A DNA stretch of 64,000 nucleotides. It comes from DATHZQ01 sp035458525 (GTDB lineage: Bacteria; Actinomycetota; Acidimicrobiia; Spongiisociales; UBA5794). This document shows positions 7,411 to 15,790 of the stretch, in pieces (the first letter of the stretch is position 1; each line of letters opens with the position of its first letter). A model generated the notes under the pieces. The model did no database searches. It saw only the letters and a list, made by a program, of their open reading frames with translations, and was not told the origin of the DNA. Position numbers and translations under genes: made by a program. The DNA is taken from NCBI GenBank assembly GCA_035458525.1, contig DATHZQ010000040.1, positions 12,732-76,731 on the forward strand. Direction: 5' to 3'.

Positions 7411-8213
7411 CAGTCGAGGGCGTGGCCGACGGTGCCGTTGATCACCAAGCCGCCGTCCACGACGATCTCTTGGCCGGTCAGGTAGCGGGAACCACGGGAT
7501 GCGACGAAGACGACGACGTCGGCGATCTCGTCCTCTGCGCCGATGCGACCGAGAGGGATCCGGTGCTCGTAGGTGCGCCGTACCTCGGGGGTGTACGCCT
7601 TGGCGTTGAGCGGGGTATCGGTGGCGCCCGGCGAGACGGCGTTGACGGTGACGTTGTGCTCTGCGGCCTCGAGCGCCAGCGTCTTGGTGAGACCAACGAT
7701 CCCGCCTTTGGCCGTGATGTAGGCGCCGAGGTTGGCAACAACGAGCACGTCCGCCGCCGAGGTGATGTTGATGATGCGGCCCCGCTGCTGCGGGTACATC
7801 GCCAGGGCGGCAGCACGGCAGCCGTAGAAGAAGCCGTGGAGGTTGGCGCCGAGGAGGCCGTGCCAGTCCTCGTCGCTCGTCTCGATGAGCGGCTTGACCA
7901 TGAGCCGGGCAGCGTTGTTCACCCAGATGTCCACGGAGCCCCACCGCTGCGTGGCCTCGGATGCCAGCCGTGCGGCAGTAGCCGGCTCCGCCGTGTCGCC
8001 CTGGAACACGATGGCCTCGCGCCCTGCGGCTTCGATCGCAGCGGTGACGGCAGCGGCGCCGTCGTGATCGGAGTAGTAGCACCCCGCCACGTTGGCGCCC
8101 GCCCGCGCCAGCGCGCCCGCGACGGCGCGGCCGATGCCGTTGGAGACTCCGGTGACGACGGCGTTGGGCCCCACCAGCGAGTTGTGGATGACGGTGGATT
8201 CAGGGCTGGTCAT
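7410..8213 (-). CDS. Short-chain dehydrogenase/reductase (glucose-dehydrogenase type)
   Basis: A 267-residue classical SDR. The cofactor motif TGVSNGIG is near residue 20 and NNAA near residue 98. The catalytic triad is Ser in INITSAAD, Tyr in AYITAK and Lys four residues on. The C-terminus GQEIVVDGGLVING is typical. It reduces or oxidises a sugar or polyol hydroxyl with NAD(P). It follows the zinc alcohol dehydrogenase gene by 31 bp and overlaps the SMP-30 remnant by 1 bp. A second SDR of the locus (22378-23178) is only distantly similar. The substrate is probably an intermediate of the same sugar pathway. Confidence 0.87.
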   Translation of the reverse strand: MTSPESTVIHNSLVGPNAVVTGVSNGIGRAVAGALARAGANVAGCYYSDHDGAAAVTAAIEAAGREAIVFQGDTAEPATAARLASEATQRWGSVDIWVNNAARLMVKPLIETSDEDWHGLLGANLHGFFYGCRAAALAMYPQQRGRIINITSAADVLVVANLGAYITAKGGIVGLTKTLALEAAEHNVTVNAVSPGATDTPLNAKAYTPEVRRTYEHRIPLGRIGAEDEIADVVVFVASRGSRYLTGQEIVVDGGLVINGTVGHALD

Positions 8214-8244
8214 CTCGTAGAGCCTTTCGCTTGTCGCCGTCGAG

Positions 8245-9270
8245 TCAGTTCGCTCGCGGATCGAGCACGATCTTCATGCCCTCGCCGCGCCGGGTGGCGT
8301 CGAAGGCTCGTTCCCAGTCGGCCAGCGGGACGACCTCGGAGACGAGCGGGTCGAGTCGAACCAGGCCTGCGTCGAGGAGGTGCATGGCCCGGCGCCACGA
8401 GCTCGGGGTGCTGGCGTTGCCGGACGTGAGCGTGATTTCGCCGTAGAGGATCACGTCCAGTGGGACCTCGATCGGTTTGCCGAAGATGCCGACTTGTAGG
8501 TAGCGCCCACCCTTGCGGACGGCGCCGAATGCCATCGTCGCCCCTCCCTGGTGGCCGGAGGCTTCGGCCACGACGTCGAAGGTCCCCACATCGTCCGCCC
8601 CGGACACCGTGACCGTGTGCAGGCCGAGGGAGGACGCCAGATCCAGGCGCGCTCGGTCCCTCGGCAGGCCGACGAGGGTCACGTCGCCTCCGGCCGCTCG
8701 CGCTGCCTGGGCGGTGAGGAGGCCCATCGTGCCGGGGCCGACGACGAGCACCCGGTCTCCCGCGTTGACCACGGCAGGGTCGAAGAGGCAGCGTGCCACG
8801 CACGCCAGCGGCTCGGCGAGGGCGCCGGCGTATCTGCCGACGCCGCCCGGAAGACGCCACAGGTTCATCGCCGGGAGCGTGAGCCACCGGGCGAAGCCGC
8901 CGTCGACCCGAGAGCCGATCGATCGCCTGGCGTCACAGAGATTGGGTCGGCCGCTGCGGCAGAACGCACACCGCTCGCAGCACTCGTAGTACGTCTCGCA
9001 GGCAACCCTGGCGCCTTGCCAGCTGGGGTCGACGCCCTCGCCGAGCAGCACCACCTCCCCGGTGACCTCGTGTCCCATGGTCACCGGAGGCTCGGAGGGA
9101 AACTCGTCCTCGGCGATGTGGAGATCGGTACCGCAGATGCCGGTCGCCAGAACCTCGATCGTCACCTCGCCGAATCCCGGTCGACGTACCGGTTGCGTCC
9201 GCATCCCCAGGTTCCCGGCACCCGGCGCCAGCTTGCCGACAGCGAGGGTGGTCTCCGGGAGGGACGTCAT
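8245..9270 (-). CDS. Zinc-dependent medium-chain alcohol dehydrogenase
   Basis: A 341-residue MDR enzyme of the sorbitol/threonine dehydrogenase group. Catalytic-zinc ligands lie in GICGTDLH and GHEVTG. The structural-zinc cysteines are in CCERCAFCRSGRPNLC. The coenzyme-binding fingerprint is VVGPGTMGLL around residue 180. It would oxidise a secondary alcohol of a sugar or polyol to a ketone using NAD(P). The gene overlaps the phosphotriesterase-family gene by 4 bp (ATGA), so the two are translationally coupled. In oxidative sugar routes an MDR dehydrogenase next to a lactonase-type hydrolase is a common pairing. Confidence 0.88.
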   Translation of the reverse strand: MTSLPETTLAVGKLAPGAGNLGMRTQPVRRPGFGEVTIEVLATGICGTDLHIAEDEFPSEPPVTMGHEVTGEVVLLGEGVDPSWQGARVACETYYECCERCAFCRSGRPNLCDARRSIGSRVDGGFARWLTLPAMNLWRLPGGVGRYAGALAEPLACVARCLFDPAVVNAGDRVLVVGPGTMGLLTAQAARAAGGDVTLVGLPRDRARLDLASSLGLHTVTVSGADDVGTFDVVAEASGHQGGATMAFGAVRKGGRYLQVGIFGKPIEVPLDVILYGEITLTSGNASTPSSWRRAMHLLDAGLVRLDPLVSEVVPLADWERAFDATRRGEGMKIVLDPRAN

Positions 9271-10232
9271 GCAGCGGGCTCCACGAAAGGAAAGAAGGCC
9301 GCCGGGTTGCCGGCAAGCATCCGTTCGATGGCGGCGTCGTCGGCGCCGCGTCGTTCCAGGAGCGGCAGGACTTCGACGGCGAGCGCGGCGAGGCCGGGGC
9401 TCCCCCCGAGCGAGGTCCACATCGATGGGCGCGCTCCGTCGGTGCCGAGCATCAGCCGCTCGGCGAGCCCCCGCTCGAGCATCGCACCGATCAGCTCCAC
9501 CGTGGGGTTGTTCATGTCGAGCGGATGGCGCAGGGTCTGGTCGTACTCGAGATACGCGCCGCTTGCGGCCAGCTCGGCGTGATACCCGAGATCGTTCGCC
9601 TTGTCGGTATGGGACAGCACGATGCGGCCGGCGTCGACCCCCAACTCGGTGAGTGCGGCGACCTGCTCCAATCCCCCGTGCCCGCCTTCGCAGTGCGTGA
9701 GGATCGGCGCACCCGTCTTCAGGTGGGTCTCCGCCGCTGCGGCAAACACCCGGCGATCCCGATCGTCGAGCTGGGGTTGCAGGGTGCCGACCTTGATGAG
9801 GCCGGCGCGGTGCTCGCTGCGATCGATGATCGGGGCGCCGTAGTCGAATCGGTCGATGCCCTCCTCGATGTCGGCGATGAAGAGCCAAGCGAGGGTCGAA
9901 GGGTCGAGATCGCTCGTCCACGAGAACCCCGGATACCAACGCTGCGTGTGCAGACCGGTCGTGGCGATCACGTGAACGCCGCTCCGCCGGCTGATGTCGG
10001 CGAGCCGCTCCGGGTGGCGGCCTGTGGCGCACGGTAGGGCGTCGACCACCGTGGTCACTCCGGCGGCTGCGCACAACGCAAGCTCGGCGACCGCGGCATC
10101 GATGTCGTTGAGCACGATCTCGGCGAAGCGGTCCTCGACGAGCGGTGCGTCGATGACGAGATGCTCGTGGGCGTAGGTCCTGCCCAGGGACTCGGGCGGG
10201 ACGTCCCCGAGCACGGTCCTGGCATTCTTCAT
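9267..10232 (-). CDS. Phosphotriesterase family metal-dependent hydrolase
   Basis: A 321-residue amidohydrolase-fold enzyme with the full binuclear metal site: H22 and H24 (HEH), the carboxylatable K147 (GLIKVGT), H180 (LTHCEGG), H208 (SHTDK) and D265 (GTDG). The start is ATG 10232 (MKNART); the longer frame is antisense-like. Bacterial phosphotriesterase homologues in sugar operons usually act as lactonases or as hydrolases of phosphorylated sugar lactones, so a lactone-opening role is likely by context. It is coupled by ATGA overlaps to genes on both sides, placing it in the heart of the operon. Confidence 0.87.
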   Translation of the reverse strand: MKNARTVLGDVPPESLGRTYAHEHLVIDAPLVEDRFAEIVLNDIDAAVAELALCAAAGVTTVVDALPCATGRHPERLADISRRSGVHVIATTGLHTQRWYPGFSWTSDLDPSTLAWLFIADIEEGIDRFDYGAPIIDRSEHRAGLIKVGTLQPQLDDRDRRVFAAAAETHLKTGAPILTHCEGGHGGLEQVAALTELGVDAGRIVLSHTDKANDLGYHAELAASGAYLEYDQTLRHPLDMNNPTVELIGAMLERGLAERLMLGTDGARPSMWTSLGGSPGLAALAVEVLPLLERRGADDAAIERMLAGNPAAFFPFVEPAA

Positions 10233-11665
10233 CCTGACTCCTCGATGGAGAGTACGGCCCCCTGCTTGCGGAGCCATGTGCGAGCATCGGCCGGCGACAC
10301 GCTCCGAACTTCGCCGTCGGCCCGTGCGGCCAGTGCCGCCACCGTGCCGGCAGCATGCCCCATCGCCATACATTGCGCCATTGAGCGGACCGACGCTTGG
10401 GCATCGTGCTCGGCCGAGAAACAGCGGCCCGCAACGAGCACGTTGCGTCCGTCGCGGGGCACGAGCGTACGGAGTGGGATGCCGACGGCCGCGCCTTCCG
10501 GCAGGTACTCCCAGGTGGTGCCGGTGCCGGCGCCGCCGTGGTGATCCTCGATCGGGGCTCCGCAGAGCCCGATCTGGTCGTCGAACTGGCGGGCAGCCAC
10601 AACATCCTCTCGGGTCAGCCGGTAGTCGCCCCAGACCCGCCGGGTCTCACGAAGACCGATCTGGGTCGACAGCGCCGCCAGCGATGCTCGCTCGTAACCC
10701 GGGATGCGGTCGACCAGGAATCGAACGTATTCGAGTGCCTGGCGACGGCCTTCCATCTCGGCGGAGGTGAGGACCTCGGGGTCGGTGGCGTTGCGGACCG
10801 GCTGTGCCGGTCCGTTGGCAGTTGCCTGCGGGAACTGCTGTGTGTGGGTGGGGTGTGCCGGTCCGTTGGCAGTTCCTTGCGGCGACTGCTGTGTGTGGAT
10901 CGGCGTTGCGGCAACGGGTCGCAGCTGATCGATCCGGGTCATCACCGTGGCGACCATTCCGTTGACCGGAGTGATGTGATCGCTGCCCTCCCGGCGGGGG
11001 AGGTCGTAGTCGCCGGACTCTGCGGCTTGTTCCATGGCCTCGTGGAACTGGGCTTTCGACATCTGGTCACGTCGATCGTGGTCGACGTTGACCATGCGAA
11101 ACGTCGTCGTGAGCGTTTGGGCCGGCGTCACCGCTCCCGCTGCCTCGTAGCCGAAGCCGGCGTGATGGCAGACGTCGGCATCTCCCGACGCATCGATCAC
11201 CACATCGGCGGCGATCTGTATGAGCCCGGCCTTGGTGGCCACGGTCAGGGTGGTGACTCGCCCGTCGACAGCGGTCGCATCTTGGACGAACGCATGGAGC
11301 AGCACCCTGGCGCCGGACTGGACGACCAGGTGCTCCCACACCACCTTCAGATGGTCTGCCAGATAGGTGATTCCCGTCCCTGCGCCATACGTGTTGGCCC
11401 GCTCCACGACCGGTCCGAGCCGCCGGAGTTCCGCGACCACGTCGTCGCCGATGCCGCCGACGACCTTCTGCGCACGTTGGCCGGGTGTGTAGAAGCCGTA
11501 GAACGTGTCCAGCACCGCGGTCGAGTTGCCGCCCAGGAACGGCAGCTTCTCGAGCAGCAAGACATCTGCCCCGGTGCGCGCCGCGGCGATGGCCGCCGCC
11601 GACCCGGCGGCGCCGGAGCCGACGACCACTACCTCGGCTCTGGAGGGCCCAACCGGTGTCGCCAT
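10229..11665 (-). CDS. FAD-dependent oxidoreductase
   Basis: A 478-residue flavoprotein with the N-terminal dinucleotide fold VVVVGSGAAGSAAAIAAA (residues 11-28) followed by the LLLEKLPFLGG strand. Later come IDASGDADVCHHAGF and a C-terminal GRCFSAEHDAQASVR segment that closes the FAD site. It resembles the FAD-dependent family (PF12831) often seen in sugar-degradation operons. In the middle (10803-10904) a 51-bp unit is tandemly duplicated, giving two copies of a 17-residue HTQQ-PQ-TANGPA peptide in what is probably a surface loop. The start at 11665 sits 15 bp after the preceding gene. It may oxidise a sugar or accept electrons from one; the acceptor is unknown. Confidence 0.83.
   Translation of the reverse strand: MATPVGPSRAEVVVVGSGAAGSAAAIAAARTGADVLLLEKLPFLGGNSTAVLDTFYGFYTPGQRAQKVVGGIGDDVVAELRRLGPVVERANTYGAGTGITYLADHLKVVWEHLVVQSGARVLLHAFVQDATAVDGRVTTLTVATKAGLIQIAADVVIDASGDADVCHHAGFGYEAAGAVTPAQTLTTTFRMVNVDHDRRDQMSKAQFHEAMEQAAESGDYDLPRREGSDHITPVNGMVATVMTRIDQLRPVAATPIHTQQSPQGTANGPAHPTHTQQFPQATANGPAQPVRNATDPEVLTSAEMEGRRQALEYVRFLVDRIPGYERASLAALSTQIGLRETRRVWGDYRLTREDVVAARQFDDQIGLCGAPIEDHHGGAGTGTTWEYLPEGAAVGIPLRTLVPRDGRNVLVAGRCFSAEHDAQASVRSMAQCMAMGHAAGTVAALAARADGEVRSVSPADARTWLRKQGAVLSIEESG
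10803..10904 (-). repeat. 51-bp tandem duplication inside the FAD oxidoreductase gene
   Basis: Two 51-base units (10803-10853, 10854-10904) are nearly identical and in frame, so each adds 17 residues rich in Gln, Pro, Thr and Ala. This low-complexity stretch interrupts the region between the FAD-domain and substrate-domain segments and is not part of the usual family sequence. Confidence 0.85.
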
Positions 11666-11679
11666 TGCGTTCGGCCGGC

Positions 11680-12594
11680 TCAGTGGCAGTACGGGGCGAG
11701 TACGTCGCGGGCGAGGAGGAAGCCGCGCTTCACCAGCTCGTCTGTTGCTTCGAAGTCGCGGTCCTCGTGCTCGATGATGATCGGACCGTCGTAGCCGACT
11801 CGATAGAGCGACCGAAACACGATGGCCCAGTCGACATCGCCGAGACCGGGGAGCCGTGGGACCTGCCAGCCGATGCCGGACGACAGTGAGCCGTTGTCGT
11901 AGAGGCCTCCGTAGTCGATCATCACGTCCTTCGCCTGGAAGTGATAGAACCGCTCGCCGAACTCCAAGATGGCGCTCTCGATGTCGATCATCAGCCAGAT
12001 GAGGTGCGACGGGTCGAAGTTGAGGCCGATCGTCTCCCCGAACTCCTCGAACATGCGGCGCCAGATCTTCGGGTTGTACGCAACGTTGTGACCGGACGGC
12101 CACTCGTCCTTCGAGAAGATCATCGGGCAGTTCTCGATCGCCATCTTCACGCCGTTCTCCTCGGCGCACGAGATGATCTCCGGCCACACCCGGGTCGCCT
12201 TCTCCCAGTTCTCGTCCTGGGTGAAGGCACGATCGGCGCCGACGAACGTGTTGACCACGCCGACCCCCATCTTGCCTGCGGCCACGATCACCTTCTTGAG
12301 GTGGTCGATGACCATGCGTGCGTGCTCTCCATCGGGGTGCAGCGGATTCGGGTAGTACCCGAGTCCCGAGATCTCGAGCCCGCGTTCGTTCATCCCGGCA
12401 ACGATCTCCGCGGCTCGCGCATCGGAGAGGCCATCGACATCGATGTGGCTCGTTCCGGCGTAGCGGCGGGTATCGCCGCTCGAGGCGGGCCAGCAGGCGA
12501 TCTCGATAGTGGTGAATCCGGCCCCGGCGGTCCAGTCCGCGACCTCATCGAGTGGCGTCTCCGGGAATGGCGCAGTCAGCAATCCGAGCTTCAT
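11680..12594 (-). CDS. Sugar phosphate isomerase/epimerase family TIM barrel
   Basis: A 304-residue xylose-isomerase-like TIM barrel (PF01261). The metal-binding series is visible: Glu in KMAIENCPM, Asp/His in LNFDPSHL, His in YHFQAKD and Glu in PIIIEHEDR. It starts at the ATG with a strong AGGAGGAG ribosome-binding site. Characterised relatives include sugar 3-epimerases, isomerases, inosose dehydratase and keto-glycoside lyases. With Gfo/Idh dehydrogenase genes in the same locus, an isomerase or beta-eliminating lyase acting on a keto-sugar is plausible. It lies 13 bp from the Gfo/Idh gene and 14 bp from the FAD oxidoreductase gene. Confidence 0.87.
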   Translation of the reverse strand: MKLGLLTAPFPETPLDEVADWTAGAGFTTIEIACWPASSGDTRRYAGTSHIDVDGLSDARAAEIVAGMNERGLEISGLGYYPNPLHPDGEHARMVIDHLKKVIVAAGKMGVGVVNTFVGADRAFTQDENWEKATRVWPEIISCAEENGVKMAIENCPMIFSKDEWPSGHNVAYNPKIWRRMFEEFGETIGLNFDPSHLIWLMIDIESAILEFGERFYHFQAKDVMIDYGGLYDNGSLSSGIGWQVPRLPGLGDVDWAIVFRSLYRVGYDGPIIIEHEDRDFEATDELVKRGFLLARDVLAPYCH

Positions 12595-12607
12595 GCCGCT
12601 CTCCTCC

Positions 12608-13762
12608 TCATCTCTCGACTCGTACCCAGCGTTGTTCTTCCGAGCTCCGCGCCACCGCCTCAGTGACGAGCAGCGCATCGTGGCCGTCCGCGAATGTGGG
12701 GTAGGTTGGCGCCGCCGACGGTCCACCCCGAGCCACGTCGGCGTAGACCTGGCCGAAGAGAGCCCGGAACGTGTCCGGATAGCCTTCGACGTGCCCACCG
12801 GGATAGCCGATCAGTCGCGCCGCTTCGGGTGCTGCCAGCGACGGGTCTCGCTGCAACACCTCGTTGGCCCGGCCCCGGTGGCCGATCCACAGGTGGTCGG
12901 GAGTCTCCGAGTACCACGACACCGCGGATGACGTGCCGTCGACTTCGATCGACACCGAGTTCTTTCGCCCGGCCGAAACCTGGGAGATGGTTGCGATGCC
13001 CCTTGCGCCGTTGTCGAACCGCAGCAGGATGCCGGCAGCGTCGTCGGACGACATGGTCTCCTCGACGAGTTCGGCGTTCTCGTCAACGGTCGCGAAGGTC
13101 TCCACCGGACCAGGCGGGTGGGTCCGGGTGGTCACGAAGGTGTGCAGGTCGGCCATCACCTCGACCACGTTTGCCCCGGTGATGTAGCGGGCGAGGTCGA
13201 GCCAGTGCGAGCCGATGTCGGCGACGGCCCGCAAGCCTCCTGCCTTGTCCGGCTCGAGCCGCCAGTTCCAGTCCGTCTCGAGCAGGAGCCAGTCCTGCAA
13301 GTAGCTGCCTGAGATCAGCCGGGGTGCGCCGATCTCGCCGGAGTCGACCAACGCTCTGGCCTGGTGACAGTTGGGGTAGAACCGGATGTTGAAGCACACG
13401 GCGTTGATGAGACCCGACGCCTCGGCGCGGGCGACCAGGTCGGCCGTGTCCTCCGAGGTCAACGCAAGCGGCTTCTCGCAAACGACGTGCTTACCGGCAT
13501 CGAGCACGATCCGCACCTGATCGGCATGTGCATGGTTGGGGCTGGCGATGTGGATGATGTCGATGTCGGGATCGGCGGCGAGGGCCTCGACGCTGTCGTA
13601 CACCTTCGGGAGGTTTGCGGCTTCGGCCTTGGCTGCGGCGCGCTCGGGTGTCGAACCGACCACGCCGACGACGTCCACGCCGAGCCGGCGCAACGCCTCC
13701 ACGTGGGCAACGCCGATGAAACCGACGCCGACGACGCCCGCCTTGATCTCGCTCAGACGCAT
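12608..13762 (-). CDS. Gfo/Idh/MocA family oxidoreductase
   Basis: A 384-residue NAD(P)-dependent dehydrogenase with GVGFIG (residues 12-17), the canonical EKP motif (95-97) and the D182/H186 pair. It thus has the complete catalytic set, unlike the TKP variant at 3126-4325. Family members oxidise a hydroxyl of sugars, inositols or glycosides. It lies immediately downstream of the ABC permease genes (13 bp), so it probably performs an early step after uptake. The ATG start follows AAGGGAAG. Which hydroxyl is oxidised cannot be read from the sequence. Confidence 0.9.
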   Translation of the reverse strand: MRLSEIKAGVVGVGFIGVAHVEALRRLGVDVVGVVGSTPERAAAKAEAANLPKVYDSVEALAADPDIDIIHIASPNHAHADQVRIVLDAGKHVVCEKPLALTSEDTADLVARAEASGLINAVCFNIRFYPNCHQARALVDSGEIGAPRLISGSYLQDWLLLETDWNWRLEPDKAGGLRAVADIGSHWLDLARYITGANVVEVMADLHTFVTTRTHPPGPVETFATVDENAELVEETMSSDDAAGILLRFDNGARGIATISQVSAGRKNSVSIEVDGTSSAVSWYSETPDHLWIGHRGRANEVLQRDPSLAAPEAARLIGYPGGHVEGYPDTFRALFGQVYADVARGGPSAAPTYPTFADGHDALLVTEAVARSSEEQRWVRVER

Positions 13763-13775
13763 GGTGCTTCCCTTC

Positions 13776-14780
13776 TCATTGAGCCGCTGCGATGCGTGTG
13801 TACAGCCACGACAGGCCGATGACGATGCTGCCGTACAGCATTTGCTGGATTGCCTGGCCGACACCGAGGAACGTCAACATGGATTGCAGGACGCCGAGGA
13901 TCAGGGCGCCGAGGATCGTGCCGCTGTAGGTGCCGGTGCCGCCGAAGATCGACGTGCCGCCGATCACCGCCGCTGCCACGGATGGCAGCAAGAAGACGTT
14001 GGCGAGTTGGAGATCCACCGCGCCGACCCGGCCGCCGAGCAGGAGTCCGGCGATGGCGGCGAAGAGGCCGGCGATCATGTACACGACAATGAGGACTTGC
14101 CACGAGCGCGTGCCGGAAAGCCTGGTCGCAATGGCGTTGTCGCCCAACGCGTAGAGGTTTCGCCCGAACCCCGAGTAGCGCAGCATGTAGATCACCAGCA
14201 CCGACAGCACCGCCCAGACCACCACCGCCCATGGGACGGTCCGTCCCCAGAACGAGCCGCCGCCGAGGGTCCGGATGAAGTCGCCCATTCGGGTGGATCC
14301 AGAGAAGATCGTCTGCGCCCAGGAGGTGAAGAGACCGAGCAGGATGGCGGACATCGCCAGCGTCATGATCAGCGGGTTGACGCGGAAGACACCGACACCG
14401 ATTCCGTTGGCGGCACCCGACAGCACGCCGACGAGCAGCCCGCCGCCAATGGCGATGACGGCGCCCTCGGGGGATTGGTTGGCGGCGACATAAGCGGCGC
14501 CGGTGGCGATCATCGCCGCAGAGAGGTCGATCCCTCCCGTGAGCATGAGGATCGTCTGCGCCGCCGCCAGCACGCCGATCGGAACGGCGAAGAGCACGGA
14601 GTTGCGGACGCCGGTCACGCTCAGGTAGTTCGGTTGGATGGCGCCGGTGACGAGGATCAGCGTGACGAGCACGGCGACGAGCACCAAGTGTGGATGGGTT
14701 GCCAGATACCGCCCGAACCGGCGCAGCCGAGGCGGGGCGCCGTCATCGGTGGAGGGGGCCCGAGTCGTCCTGGTGCTCAT
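13776..14780 (-). CDS. Ribose-type ABC transporter permease (second)
   Basis: A 334-residue integral membrane protein of the RbsC/CUT2 family with about 8-10 hydrophobic segments after a charged N-terminus. The family signatures are TILMLTGGIDLSAAM near residue 80 and the GGTSIFGGTGTYSGT loop near residue 270 that contacts the ATPase. Its start overlaps the stop of the first permease gene by 4 bp. It would form a heterodimeric channel with the other permease for sugar uptake. Confidence 0.92.
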   Translation of the reverse strand: MSTRTTRAPSTDDGAPPRLRRFGRYLATHPHLVLVAVLVTLILVTGAIQPNYLSVTGVRNSVLFAVPIGVLAAAQTILMLTGGIDLSAAMIATGAAYVAANQSPEGAVIAIGGGLLVGVLSGAANGIGVGVFRVNPLIMTLAMSAILLGLFTSWAQTIFSGSTRMGDFIRTLGGGSFWGRTVPWAVVVWAVLSVLVIYMLRYSGFGRNLYALGDNAIATRLSGTRSWQVLIVVYMIAGLFAAIAGLLLGGRVGAVDLQLANVFLLPSVAAAVIGGTSIFGGTGTYSGTILGALILGVLQSMLTFLGVGQAIQQMLYGSIVIGLSWLYTRIAAAQ

Positions 14781-15790
14781 GAGCGCCGTTGCCTCCGCCA
14801 CTCGAGCAGGCCCGTCACCATCATCACGATGACGATGAGGAGCCCTTGGATGATCTGGGCGCGATTCGGGTCGACGCCCATGGCGCTGAGGATCGGATTG
14901 AGGAAGAACAGGATCAGCCCGGCCGGCACGACGGCGATCACCGAGCCGATGCCTCCGGTCAGCGCGACTCCGCCGAGCACGATCGCGGCGACGGAGTTCA
15001 GCGTGAGGTTGCCGCCGAAAGTGGTTGCATTGCCGCGGCCGGCGATTGCCGTGGTCGCCAAGCCGGCCAACGCCGCAAACGATCCGCCGACGGCGTACGA
15101 GAGGATCTTGACTCGGGCGGCGCGGATTCCGGACAAGTAGGCCGCGGTCGTGTCGCTGCCCACCGCGTAGAGCGAAAGGCCGCGTCGCGTCCTGCCCAAC
15201 CACCACGCCACGGCGAGGATGGCGATGCTGATCATTGCGATCGCGGGCCACGGGTTGGCGCCGATGCCGGTGTTCGACCCGGTGAACAGGTACCGGTATC
15301 CCTCGCTGGTGCCCCCACCCGGGTTCGGTAGCACCCACAGCGCCATGCCCTGGAAGACATAGAGGGAGCCGAGGGTCACGACGATGTCCGGCACCTGCGA
15401 CACGGTGATGATCCAGCCGACGATCGAGTTGAGCACCGCCGCGGCCAACAGGATCCCTATGCCGATGAGGATGGTGGCCGCAAACGGCTGCCCTTCCATC
15501 AGCCGTGCTGCCGTGACGCTGGTGAGCACCAGCATGGAGCCCACGCCGAGGTCGATTCCTCCGGCGATCACGATCACGGCCTGCGCCGCGGCGAGGAAGA
15601 CGAACGGCGACCCGTTGTTGACGATCGAGGCGACCTGGAACGAGCCGAAGCTCGGAATCAGCGTCGAGTAGTAGGCGATGAGCGCAAGGAACAGGATCCA
15701 GATCCCGGTGGTCCAGCCGTGGCGGCGGACCCAGCGGCGCCACGGTCGGCGGGATCCGGCGGCGATGGCCGAGGGCGTGGTTGCCGTCAT
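14777..15790 (-). CDS. Ribose-type ABC transporter permease (first)
   Basis: A 337-residue RbsC-like permease with IVIAGGIDLGVGSM near residue 77 and the GGVALTGGIGSV coupling loop near residue 275. It has multiple transmembrane helices throughout. The N-terminus is short and cationic. Its start overlaps the ATPase stop by 4 bp and its stop overlaps the second permease start, giving tight stoichiometric coupling. The presence of two different permeases matches CUT2 systems such as AI-2 or autoinducer/pentose transporters. Confidence 0.92.
   Translation of the reverse strand: MTATTPSAIAAGSRRPWRRWVRRHGWTTGIWILFLALIAYYSTLIPSFGSFQVASIVNNGSPFVFLAAAQAVIVIAGGIDLGVGSMLVLTSVTAARLMEGQPFAATILIGIGILLAAAVLNSIVGWIITVSQVPDIVVTLGSLYVFQGMALWVLPNPGGGTSEGYRYLFTGSNTGIGANPWPAIAMISIAILAVAWWLGRTRRGLSLYAVGSDTTAAYLSGIRAARVKILSYAVGGSFAALAGLATTAIAGRGNATTFGGNLTLNSVAAIVLGGVALTGGIGSVIAVVPAGLILFFLNPILSAMGVDPNRAQIIQGLLIVIVMMVTGLLEWRRQRRS

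Noticed and set aside
13536..15140. 534-codon open frame antisense to the ABC permease genes
   Set aside because: Low-complexity, charged sequence opposite two clear membrane permeases; no homology that I recognise.
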